From assembly GCA_035627615.1 (NCBI GenBank), contig DASPLL010000056.1:208714-272713 (forward strand): DNA of 64,000 nucleotides, given 5' to 3'. The notes beneath the pieces were generated by a model. That model saw only the letters and a list, made by a program, of their open reading frames with translations, made no database searches and was not told the origin of the DNA. Position 1 is the stretch's first letter. Every line of letters begins with the position of its first letter. Position numbers and translations under genes: made by a program. Shown piece by piece: positions 34,402 to 43,112 of this stretch. The DNA comes from BRH-c25 sp035627615 (GTDB lineage Bacteria > Bacillota > Clostridia > Lutisporales > Lutisporaceae).

Positions 34402-35451
34402 TCACCCGTTTTTCTCATTCATATGCGGCAGCGTGACTTCCACACTTGTACCAAGACCTTTTATGCTGTATATCCTAAGACCGTACTTTTCGCCAAACTG
34501 CAGCTTGATCCTGTTATTTACATTGATCAGGGCAATACCGCCTTTCTCTGTGTTGTCAGGCATGAGTCCCTGTCCGGATATTTCATGGAGCCGCTCGTTT
34601 ATACTGTTCAGGACCTCTTCATCCATCCCCACCCCATCATCCGTGACTTTGATAATGAGCCTGTCTTCTGTTGCTGTAATATCAATTTCAATCGTACCCC
34701 GGCCCACCTTATTCTCCAGTCCGTGTATGATTGCATTTTCAATGATAGGCTGCAGAGTGAGCTTTGGGATCTCATACTCCAATATAGACATATCCTCGTC
34801 ATCTATATTGATTTTCAGGTTGATTTTATCTCTGAAACGGAAATTTTGAATAGCAAAATAGTTCTCTGAATTATTTAACTCAGCTTCGAGGGTAACCATG
34901 CTGTTGACATTTGAAATTGTATATCTGAAAAACATTGCAAGGGCTTCAGTAATATTGGCAATATTTTCAGAGCCCTCACTCAAGGCGTCGCTCCTGATGG
35001 CTTCCAGGGTATTGTATAGAAAATGAGGGTTTATCTGATTCTGGAGAGCTCTGTATTCCGCATTGGTATTAGTCAGCTTTATAGCATTCATACTCTCAAA
35101 CAGGCTGAAGAATTTTGAAAATGTCCTTTCCAGTTCTTCAGTATAAAAAACGTTTATTTCATTGGGCGCATTTGAATTGTAACCGAGATTATAGTTGCGC
35201 AGGGCTTGCTCAGTGCCTTTAAACGGCAGGTAAAGCTTTTTGTACATCCATAACAGGCTGATTATGAATGCTGCAAAGCTTGCTGCGCAGGCAATATAGC
35301 ATAAATAGCCGGCGCCGGATATGATCAGCATAAAAATCATCATGATCAGGCTGAATAAATACAATATGCATAATATCTTTATCACATTGAATGCAGTTCT
35401 GTACAAATAAGCTTTTATGGTCTTTCCGGCGCGCATCCTCAACCTCTGCAT
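34402..35451 (-). CDS. YesM-type sensor histidine kinase with minimal extracellular part
   Basis: 349 residues. Two membrane helices (about 20-42 and 47-70) are separated by only a few residues, so the large outer sensor domain usual for YesM kinases is missing. A short linker is followed by the His_kinase motif NQINPHFLYNTLEAIRSDA (about 140-158) and HATPase_c (LQPIIENAIIHGLEN, VTDDGVGMD, GIALINVNNRIKLQFG). Encoded 11 bp after yesN and directly before the pseudo-RbsA gene. Such intramembrane kinases usually read a partner transporter or protein rather than a free ligand. Confidence 0.9.
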   Translation of the reverse strand: MQRLRMRAGKTIKAYLYRTAFNVIKILCILYLFSLIMMIFMLIISGAGYLCYIACAASFAAFIISLLWMYKKLYLPFKGTEQALRNYNLGYNSNAPNEINVFYTEELERTFSKFFSLFESMNAIKLTNTNAEYRALQNQINPHFLYNTLEAIRSDALSEGSENIANITEALAMFFRYTISNVNSMVTLEAELNNSENYFAIQNFRFRDKINLKINIDDEDMSILEYEIPKLTLQPIIENAIIHGLENKVGRGTIEIDITATEDRLIIKVTDDGVGMDEEVLNSINERLHEISGQGLMPDNTEKGGIALINVNNRIKLQFGEKYGLRIYSIKGLGTSVEVTLPHMNEKNG

Positions 35452-35462
35452 ATGATACCTCT

Positions 35463-37064
35463 CTAATAATATAATTTTCTATACTCTGACGGGGTAAGTC
35501 CCGTTACTTTCTTGAACTGTTTCGTAAAATGCTTGAAATCGCTGTAGCCCACCTCATGGGATATATCCAGGATATTTCTCTTCGAATCGGACAGCAGCTG
35601 CTTGGCTGATTTGATCCGGACATTAGTCACATATTCCACGAAATTCATACCGGTCTCCTTTTTAAACAGTGTTGAAAGATATGTCGCATTAAACCCTATA
35701 AGGTTACTTACCTCCTCAAGATTTACAGCAGAGGCATAATGCTCATTGATATACTTCTGAGCCTCCTTTATCGGTCGGCTGCTTTCGTTTTTGCGGTCCT
35801 CAGCAATCTGCCGCAATATTATTCCCACGTACCTGTTAAGTACGTCAAAGACAGCCCGGACACTGGTCTGCATAAGAAGAGCTTCATGGAATTCCACTAT
35901 TAAACTGTTATCGACCGTATTTGCCTTTGCGTTATTCTTCAAACCGAACAAAAGGGTTTCAAGGATATCCTCAATAACAGCAAGGACAAATTGGCCTGAT
36001 ATATTCTGAAGCTTTAAAACCTCCGCTTCATTTTCGTCTATCCATTTTTCAATCCCTGCAGCATCAAAGATCTCTATCATACCCAGAAGCTTCCTCCTTT
36101 TTTCAAAGTTAACGGCAGCCTCTACAGATTTTTTCATATGCAGCTCAGGATTATATTGGACAATTTTTCCACTCCCCAGTATAATTCGATCATCGAGAGC
36201 TTCTTTAGCTTCACAGGCCGATTGAACCATACCTGCAAGGCTTGTCTGAGCACTGCCAAGCCCGACTGTGACTGTAAGATCCTTAAAAATATCCCTGAAT
36301 AAATGGCACCCTTCAATAATGTTATTTAATACCTTTCTGAATACTTTCTTGTTCTCAGCTGTGTAGTTGGCTATGATGAAGATCCTGTCCTCAAGCAAAA
36401 GCTGCAGGAGCTCCGTGCATACGCCTTTAAGGTTCTGTTCAACAACCTTGGAAGCTTTCAAAAGAAGCATCTTCACTGCCTCATGATTATTGGGCTGATA
36501 CTCAAAATCAGGTTTGATAATAGTTGCCTGATAACAGCCTTCCACAAAGCCTGAGTTGTAATCCTGGTTGATCTGCTTTAAATCCGCAGCTCTCTGTACA
36601 GGATCGCCATAACCAAGGTAAATATTCCGGAGCAGCTCATTCCTCAACCTTTTTATATCGTCCTGGAGGTGCATTTCCTGCCTTGATCTTTCAGAATACT
36701 TTTCAACCATTTTTGATAATGCCGTATTGATTTCATTTTTGTTGAGAGGCTTCAGCAGATAATCCTTGACGCCGTATTTGATTGCATTGTGGGCATAGTC
36801 AAAATGCTGATATCCGCTGATAATGATAAAATCTATTTTGGGATTGATTTCTTTTGCATACTTTATAAGCTCAATACCATCATAACCCGGCATTCTTATA
36901 TCTGTGATGACGATCTCCGGCTGGTGTTTTCCGATCAGCTCCAGGGCGGCGATCCCATCCTGGGCTGTTGCTGTATGCTCCAGACCCAAGGCCTCCCAAT
37001 CAATAAGATTTTTGATTAGCTGAGATACTTTAGGCTCATCATCGGCAATAATGACTTTATACAT
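35463..37064 (-). CDS. YesN-type response regulator with AraC DNA-binding domain
   Basis: 533 residues: receiver domain 1-120 (EIVITDIRMPGYDG phospho-Asp, LLKPLNKNE), a central linker/regulatory region, and a C-terminal AraC pair of helix-turn-helices (about 430-533; FNATYLSTLFKKETGMNF, KHFTKQFKKVTGLTPSEYRKL). GAGGAGG precedes the ATG. First gene of the putative six-gene operon yesN-yesM-pseudoATPase-rbsA-rbsC-rbsB; it probably activates that operon and perhaps lacZ. Confidence 0.92.
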   Translation of the reverse strand: MYKVIIADDEPKVSQLIKNLIDWEALGLEHTATAQDGIAALELIGKHQPEIVITDIRMPGYDGIELIKYAKEINPKIDFIIISGYQHFDYAHNAIKYGVKDYLLKPLNKNEINTALSKMVEKYSERSRQEMHLQDDIKRLRNELLRNIYLGYGDPVQRAADLKQINQDYNSGFVEGCYQATIIKPDFEYQPNNHEAVKMLLLKASKVVEQNLKGVCTELLQLLLEDRIFIIANYTAENKKVFRKVLNNIIEGCHLFRDIFKDLTVTVGLGSAQTSLAGMVQSACEAKEALDDRIILGSGKIVQYNPELHMKKSVEAAVNFEKRRKLLGMIEIFDAAGIEKWIDENEAEVLKLQNISGQFVLAVIEDILETLLFGLKNNAKANTVDNSLIVEFHEALLMQTSVRAVFDVLNRYVGIILRQIAEDRKNESSRPIKEAQKYINEHYASAVNLEEVSNLIGFNATYLSTLFKKETGMNFVEYVTNVRIKSAKQLLSDSKRNILDISHEVGYSDFKHFTKQFKKVTGLTPSEYRKLYY

Positions 37065-37167
37065 ATGATCCTCCTCTATCTGTGGCTTCCTGGAATAAAG
37101 ATTTTAATGCTTACTCTAATATATTATGGACAACATGTTTTTAGAATTGTTAGAGCATTAATAGAAA

Positions 37168-37210
37168 AAAAGCAATTTTTCAGAATTACAATTACTGAAA
37201 AATTGCTTTT
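37168..37210 (-). terminator. terminator of the beta-galactosidase gene
   Basis: AAAAGCAATTTTTCAG and CTGAAAAATTGCTTTT make a perfect 16-bp stem 35 nt past the lacZ stop; the yesN promoter must lie in the 100 bp between it and yesN. Confidence 0.88.
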
Positions 37211-37244
37211 ATGTCTTACTTAAGAGTATGGCCTGTGCAGATAT

Positions 37245-40200
37245 TTACAAATATCCCTTGCTTTCTTTAAAAACAGGCATGATTCTGAGAGTGAATCCGA
37301 ATTCCTTTTCATCAAGCCGGTATTCCTTCAGAAGCTCAGGACCACAAGAATTGGAACCTACTCCACTCATTTTATAATCAATATTTATAGTGGTTTCCTT
37401 TCTCTTTTTAAGCTCAAAGGGATGAGCCGCGACAGTCAGATCTTCGGGGGTGTAATGGGCGACATTGAATGAAAACTCTGAGTCAGATGCAAAACGCAGC
37501 CCCATTCCCTGAGCATTGGATATGACGACCCATTCCATCCCGCATCTTGAGCCATTTTCCTGAGGCATAAGGTAATTTTCAAACATTTTATCCACAGTTG
37601 TCAGATATTTACCTTTCACAACACTCTGCCTCTTATCTATGTAGTTTTCATGAGGGCCATTCCCAAAGTATTCAACCTCCTCATTTCCTTCAGGCATTAC
37701 AAGCTGCAGGCCAAAGCGGGGCAAAAACGGCAGTCCCTCTCTTACTTTTACCCTGGTATCAAGGAGTACTTCTCCTGTGCCCAGAACAGTCCATACTGCC
37801 TTTGCATGTAATACTGGGCGCTTTATGTACCCTCCAAGAGAAAAATCAACTGATATTTTTATTGTATCTCCGGATACTTCAAGTACCTTTGCTTCATATA
37901 CATGCTTCTCTAGTCTGTGATAGCCTTCCTCTATCCATTTCAGCTTAATGTTCCTGTCATTATCCACAGGTGCGCGCCAGATATTAAACCTTGGCAGCCC
38001 CGCAAGCATATCGACTCCGTACTTTGAAAGCTTTACAAAGCCTCCTTCCTCCATATTGAACACGTGATAGAAGTCAAAGCCTTCTATGCAGACCAGACTT
38101 TCTGATACTTCCACCTTTACCTTGCCTTTATGAGCTTCCTGCTTCCCTGCCGGTCTGTCAGCAGGAAGCTCAAATTGTTCAAAGGTTATTTCATGTCCGC
38201 TTGCAGCCCAAGGGGTATCCTTCTTTTGTACGGCCGATACGGTAACAAAGTATCTGCTTCCTGAGCCTTCAGGCAAATGATATGGCAATCTGACCACTTC
38301 CGAACTATGGGGCATGATCTTAAGGTCAGCGATCTCTCCCTGTTCCACAGCCGATCCATCCTTCTCCACCTTCCACTTAAGAAGGACATGGGATAAGTCC
38401 TGGAAATCGTAAAGATTGGTAAGCTTTACAGTGCCTTCCTTCAAGCATTCTGCTTCAATTCTGACCGGTGCTATTACTTTCTTCAGCTCCAGCAGCCCTG
38501 TGTGCGGGGTCCTGTCCGGATAAACCAGCCCGTCCAGGCAGAAATTCCCGTCATTTGGCTCATCCCCGAAATCCCCTCCATAAGCATAATACTCTGTTCC
38601 TTCAGCTGTTGCCGTCTTAATGCCATGGTCGCACCATTCCCATACACAGCCCCCCATAAGCTTCGGATACCTGTATATTATATCCCAGTAGTCCTTCAGA
38701 TCCCCGGGCCCGTTGCCCATAGCATGGCTGTACTCACATAAGAAAAGTGGTTTTGTATTTTCTTCATTTAAGGCATACTTTTCAATATATTCAGTTGATG
38801 CATACATCCTGCTCTCCATATCCAGGCATCCAACATCCGCACTCCCTCCATAACGCGGATCTGCCCCTTCGTAGTGAACCAATCTTCCTCTGTCCCTTTT
38901 CTTAGTCCAATCAGCCATAACCATGTGATTCACATCATAGCCTGATTCATTGCCCATCGACCATATTAAAACAGAAGCATGGTTCTTGTCCCTTTCAACC
39001 AGCCTTTCAGCCCTGTCCAGAAAAGCTTTTTCCCAGCGGGGGTCTTTCGCGAGCATGTGAAAATCTCCGGCTTCCAGAACTCCATGACATTCCAGATCCG
39101 CTTCATCAACCAGATAGAACCCATATTCATCGCACATATCCAAAAAACGGGGATCATCGGGATAATGGGAGGTCCTTATGGCGTTTATGTTGTGCCTCTT
39201 CATCAGCATCAGATCTTCCAGCATGTGATACACGGGTATCGTCTGTCCAAGCTCAGGATGGGACTCATGGCGGTTTACCCCTTTTAGTTTTACAGCTTTT
39301 CCATTGATCATGAAAACGCCTTGCTTTATCTCTGCACTTCTGAATCCGACATTGAAAACAATGACTTCTTCAGCACTGTATATAAATAATTTATATATGT
39401 AAGGCTGCTCGGCATTCCAGAGCACCGGTCCATTCACTTCAAGCTCAATTACCCCATGACAGTCAACAAGTGCTTCACCCTGTACCACTGCTTTTCCCGA
39501 AGCATCTCTCAGTTCTGCTCTGATGCTGCAGCTGCCTGTTGTATCCAGTTCACATTTCAGAGATGCCTTTTTGAAGTCCGATGATAATGTCTGCCTATTA
39601 AATACATCCCGTATATGCGATTTATCTCTTGCCAGCAAATATACGTCTCTGAAAATACCGGAAAAGCGCCACAGGTCCTGATCCTCAAGGTAGCTTCCGT
39701 CACACCATTTCAGCACCATGACTGCCATTCTGTTCTTTCCGCTGTATACAAATTGCGAAATATCAAACTCAGCAGGCATCCTGCTTCCCTGGCTGTACCC
39801 TGCGAAGGCGCCGTTGATCCACAAATAGAAGCAGGAATTCACACCCTCAAAAATGATATACTTCTCTTTTTCATCCCAGCTGTCCGTCACAACAAAATCC
39901 CTTATATAAAGCCCGGCAGGGTTATCATTCGGCACAAAGGGCGGATCGCAGGGAAATGGATAGTTGACATTTGTATAGTGATTCTTATCATAGCCCTTTA
40001 CCTGCCAGCAGGAAGGGACTATTAAGTCATCCCAGCTGCCGGTATCTGCATCTATACCATAAAAGCCGTCCTCGACAAGCTTTATACTCTCATAGTATTT
40101 GAATTTCCAGCTTCCGTTCAGCAGCTGACAGAAGGGTGATGCTTCACGCCTTTTGAATAAAGCCGCTTCTTCATCCTTATACGGTATGTAGTAAGCTCTT

Positions 40201-40262
40201 GGCTTTTCCCTGTTTATTTGCAGCACATTCGGATCTTCCCAATATTTTTTTATATTTATCAT
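37245..40262 (-). CDS. lacZ: GH2 beta-galactosidase, LacZ type
   Basis: About 1005 residues from the ATG at 40262 (GAGGTGGGAG upstream; the GTG three codons earlier overlaps that site). Five-domain GH2 layout: N-terminal sugar-binding domain (WEDPNVLQINREKPRAYY), barrel with RTSHYP, acid/base Glu in IWSMGNESGYD and nucleophile Glu in LFLCEYSHAMGNGPG, and the C-terminal Bgal_small_N domain (about 735-1005; ENYIDKRQ, YLMPQENGSR). No signal peptide, so it works in the cytoplasm on imported galactosides. Length fits LacZ. It precedes the sugar operon on the same strand, separated by a terminator. Confidence 0.95.
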   Translation of the reverse strand: MINIKKYWEDPNVLQINREKPRAYYIPYKDEEAALFKRREASPFCQLLNGSWKFKYYESIKLVEDGFYGIDADTGSWDDLIVPSCWQVKGYDKNHYTNVNYPFPCDPPFVPNDNPAGLYIRDFVVTDSWDEKEKYIIFEGVNSCFYLWINGAFAGYSQGSRMPAEFDISQFVYSGKNRMAVMVLKWCDGSYLEDQDLWRFSGIFRDVYLLARDKSHIRDVFNRQTLSSDFKKASLKCELDTTGSCSIRAELRDASGKAVVQGEALVDCHGVIELEVNGPVLWNAEQPYIYKLFIYSAEEVIVFNVGFRSAEIKQGVFMINGKAVKLKGVNRHESHPELGQTIPVYHMLEDLMLMKRHNINAIRTSHYPDDPRFLDMCDEYGFYLVDEADLECHGVLEAGDFHMLAKDPRWEKAFLDRAERLVERDKNHASVLIWSMGNESGYDVNHMVMADWTKKRDRGRLVHYEGADPRYGGSADVGCLDMESRMYASTEYIEKYALNEENTKPLFLCEYSHAMGNGPGDLKDYWDIIYRYPKLMGGCVWEWCDHGIKTATAEGTEYYAYGGDFGDEPNDGNFCLDGLVYPDRTPHTGLLELKKVIAPVRIEAECLKEGTVKLTNLYDFQDLSHVLLKWKVEKDGSAVEQGEIADLKIMPHSSEVVRLPYHLPEGSGSRYFVTVSAVQKKDTPWAASGHEITFEQFELPADRPAGKQEAHKGKVKVEVSESLVCIEGFDFYHVFNMEEGGFVKLSKYGVDMLAGLPRFNIWRAPVDNDRNIKLKWIEEGYHRLEKHVYEAKVLEVSGDTIKISVDFSLGGYIKRPVLHAKAVWTVLGTGEVLLDTRVKVREGLPFLPRFGLQLVMPEGNEEVEYFGNGPHENYIDKRQSVVKGKYLTTVDKMFENYLMPQENGSRCGMEWVVISNAQGMGLRFASDSEFSFNVAHYTPEDLTVAAHPFELKKRKETTINIDYKMSGVGSNSCGPELLKEYRLDEKEFGFTLRIMPVFKESKGYL

Positions 40263-40500
40263 TTCTCCCACCTCATATTACCGGTAATTACTATAAGATA
40301 TCGTTTCATTGAATCATGGAAAATATATATTGCATGCAGCTTCCATAATCTCCTTTCATTTTATAATAATTTTTAACAATTTGCACATGATTTGTTCTGC
40401 TTCGTCTTCTTATCAACCTGAATATAAAGGTATAAGCTTCTGTAAAATGCTAAAAATACAAAACAAATGCGAGGTTTTCGAGAGAAAGGATGGTATGCAG

Positions 40501-41544
40501 ATGGATATATTCTCACGGCATGAATTAATAAAGTCCAGAGACGGTTACACCCTGGTCCTGTATGTCGATAAGCAGACAAGCGAGTTTGCGGAAGACTTCT
40601 TCAGCACCCTTGACAGTAAAAGAAAAGAGATTCAAAAAGACACGCTGAATCATATCAGAAGCTTTATAAATGAAAACTATCCGGGTGTAAAAATCAATGC
40701 CATCAATATCATGCTCGGATCTCTGCTTGTTGCATCTCTTGCGTACGGCTCGGTCAATGCCCATACATCACCAATTGTCCCTGCAAAGAAGATACAGCTG
40801 AGAACCAGTGCAACCTATACCGTCAAATCCGGTGATTCCTTATATAAAATCGCCAATAAAACAGGAACCACAGTGGATCAGCTGAAAAAGCTCAACAGCT
40901 TGACAGGCGATATGATATATCCCGGACAAAAGCTCAGAATCAAAGGGAAGGGTTATGCAACTGCACCCAAGCCGCCGACAGCAGCGGCAAATAAGCTTAT
41001 GCTTGTCAACAAAACTCACAGCCTGCCCACAGGTTATGTCCCTAAGAGTCTGGTAGCCCCCAGGGTGCCCTCTGCAAATAAGGCAAAAACAATGATGACT
41101 CCTGAGTCTGCCAAAGCCCTTGAAGCCCTTTTTGCCAAAGCTAAGCGGGACAATATAAAGTTGACAGCTATCTCAGGTTATCGTTCCTATCAACGTCAAA
41201 GTGCAATTTTTACATCCAATACAAAAAAATATGGCTCCGCAGCCGCAGCCAACCAGTTCAGTGCAAGGCCAGGTCAAAGCGAGCACCAGACCGGGCTGGC
41301 AATGGATGTAAGCAGCCCTTCCGTCGGCTTTGCCCTTACCCAGTCTTATGCCGAAACCCGTGAAGGAAAGTGGCTTAAGGAAAATGCGCCGCGGTACGGG
41401 TTTATCCTGCGCTATCCTAAAGGCAGAGAAAGCATCACAGGCTATCAGTTCGAACCCTGGCATATACGCTATGTGGGGAAGAGTGCAGCTCTTGAAATAG
41501 CAAACAGGAACATCACCCTGGAGGAATATCTCGGAAAAGTTTGA
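40501..41544 (+). CDS. membrane-anchored LysM - VanY/LdcB-type D-Ala-D-Ala carboxypeptidase
   Basis: About 347 residues from the ATG at 40501 (GAAAGGA about 10 nt upstream; ATG at 40495 also possible). An N-terminal cytoplasmic segment of about 65 residues (MDIFSRHELIKSRDGYTLVLY...) precedes a membrane helix (about 67-84), a LysM peptidoglycan-binding domain (about 105-148) and a VanY-type peptidase with SGYRSYQRQ, SEHQTGLAMDV and PWHIRYVG zinc/catalytic motifs. The family trims the terminal D-Ala of stem peptides. The cytoplasmic segment recurs in clostridial wall proteins in my recollection, but its role is unknown. Convergent with cls, only 4 bp apart. Confidence 0.88.
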   Translation: MDIFSRHELIKSRDGYTLVLYVDKQTSEFAEDFFSTLDSKRKEIQKDTLNHIRSFINENYPGVKINAINIMLGSLLVASLAYGSVNAHTSPIVPAKKIQLRTSATYTVKSGDSLYKIANKTGTTVDQLKKLNSLTGDMIYPGQKLRIKGKGYATAPKPPTAAANKLMLVNKTHSLPTGYVPKSLVAPRVPSANKAKTMMTPESAKALEALFAKAKRDNIKLTAISGYRSYQRQSAIFTSNTKKYGSAAAANQFSARPGQSEHQTGLAMDVSSPSVGFALTQSYAETREGKWLKENAPRYGFILRYPKGRESITGYQFEPWHIRYVGKSAALEIANRNITLEEYLGKV

Positions 41545-41548
41545 TTAA

Positions 41549-43084
41549 TTACATCAGCGGGGCAAATAGTCTGAGAACCAGCCTGCCCAGCTTCCTATAC
41601 CATATTATGCTTTTACAGCACCCATAAGTAATGGTCTCACAGGCTTCCAGGGTATGCAGATAATCCTCCTTCACTTCCATGACGCTTTTTGTCCTGTACA
41701 TCCACACGCCACATTCAAAGTGCAGGTACAGGCTGCGGTAATCCAGGTTAATAGTTCCGACAACAGCAAATATATCATCGACTGCAAAGGTCTTTGAATG
41801 GATAAAGCCTGGTGTAAACTCATAGATACTGACTTCACTTTCCAGCAATACCTCATAGTTGGAGCGCGATACTGCATGCACATACCACTTATCTGGAATA
41901 TGAGGAGTTATGATGCGTACGTCCACTCCTCTTTTCGCTGCCAGGCATAGGGCTGTGGTCATCTCATTGTCAAGGATCAGATAAGGTGTGGTAATATACA
42001 CATACTTTTCCGCTTTGCCAATGAGATTCAGGTAAACGGACTGACTTACTGCTTCATCATCCAGCGGACTGTCCGCAAAGGGCTGTACGAAACCATCAGC
42101 CGCAAAATGTCCGGTATCCCCTGAAGATGGCTTGAATGCTTCAAAATCCTCGTCGATATTCCTGAGGTAATTCCACATGGAAAGGAACATAACCGTCAGG
42201 CTCCATACCGCGTCCCCGTGGATGATAATGGCGGAATCCTTCCAGTAGCCATACTTCTCATAAGCATTGATGTATTCGTCCGCAAGGTTTATACCTCCTG
42301 TAAAGGCCGTATGCCCGTCTATCACTGCGATCTTACGATGGTCCCGGTTATTCAGGCGGACGGTCATCACAGGCATAAAGGGATTGAATACACTGCATTT
42401 GATCCCCAGCTGTTCAAGTTTTTTATTATAACCAAAGGGCAAAGTCAGCAAACAGCCTACATCGTCATAGATAACACGTACCTCGACTCCCTGCTTTGCC
42501 TTTTCCTTAAGGATTTCCAGAATGGAATTCCACATGATGCCTTCTTCAATGATATAATACTCAAGAAAAATATAGCGCTCCGCCTTTTTCAATTCCTCCA
42601 GCAGCCGTTCAAATTTCTTCTCACCGGGGGTAAGATATTCAGTGGTCGTATTTGTATAAACAGGGCATAGGGAGTACCTCCCGGTATATTTTGCCTGATT
42701 GGCGGCACCCCTGTTCTCCCGTTCAAGCTGCTGCAGGATTTCCTCATCCTGCTTCAGAAAATCCATCATCTGCCTGCTTATTTCCTGCATATTCCGTTTG
42801 TTTCTTTTGCTGGATCTGTTCCCTCCCAGCATCAGATAAAACAATCCTCCAAAAATGGGAAAGACCATAATCGGAATGATCCATGCAAGCTTATAGGCAG
42901 GATAACTCTTGCCGTTCAGTATCCATAGCACGGCTAATAAACTGAGCATTGCGCAGATGGAATAAAAGTAAATAAAATAATTGGTGAATCTCCATATTAC
43001 TATTATTAATGTAAAAGCCTGAATCAATATGGCCGCTCCAACTAAAAAAGCTCTGCTGATCAATACCTTTATCAGTTTTTTCAT
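41549..43084 (-). CDS. cls: cardiolipin synthase (phospholipase D family)
   Basis: About 511 residues from the ATG at 43084 (GAGGTG upstream). Two N-terminal membrane helices with the PLDc_N motif (WIIPIMVFPIFGGLFYLMLG), then two HKD motifs, HRKIAVIDGHTAFTGGINLAD and HSKTFAVDDIFAVVGTINLD, that form one active site. It joins two phosphatidylglycerols to cardiolipin and glycerol at the membrane. It starts 29 bp after the ftsH stop and belongs to the marR-ftsH-cls unit, an unusual link between membrane proteolysis and lipid composition. Confidence 0.95.
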   Translation of the reverse strand: MKKLIKVLISRAFLVGAAILIQAFTLIIVIWRFTNYFIYFYSICAMLSLLAVLWILNGKSYPAYKLAWIIPIMVFPIFGGLFYLMLGGNRSSKRNKRNMQEISRQMMDFLKQDEEILQQLERENRGAANQAKYTGRYSLCPVYTNTTTEYLTPGEKKFERLLEELKKAERYIFLEYYIIEEGIMWNSILEILKEKAKQGVEVRVIYDDVGCLLTLPFGYNKKLEQLGIKCSVFNPFMPVMTVRLNNRDHRKIAVIDGHTAFTGGINLADEYINAYEKYGYWKDSAIIIHGDAVWSLTVMFLSMWNYLRNIDEDFEAFKPSSGDTGHFAADGFVQPFADSPLDDEAVSQSVYLNLIGKAEKYVYITTPYLILDNEMTTALCLAAKRGVDVRIITPHIPDKWYVHAVSRSNYEVLLESEVSIYEFTPGFIHSKTFAVDDIFAVVGTINLDYRSLYLHFECGVWMYRTKSVMEVKEDYLHTLEACETITYGCCKSIIWYRKLGRLVLRLFAPLM

Positions 43085-43112
43085 AAACACCTCATAAATG
43101 TCGTTAGTTTCG

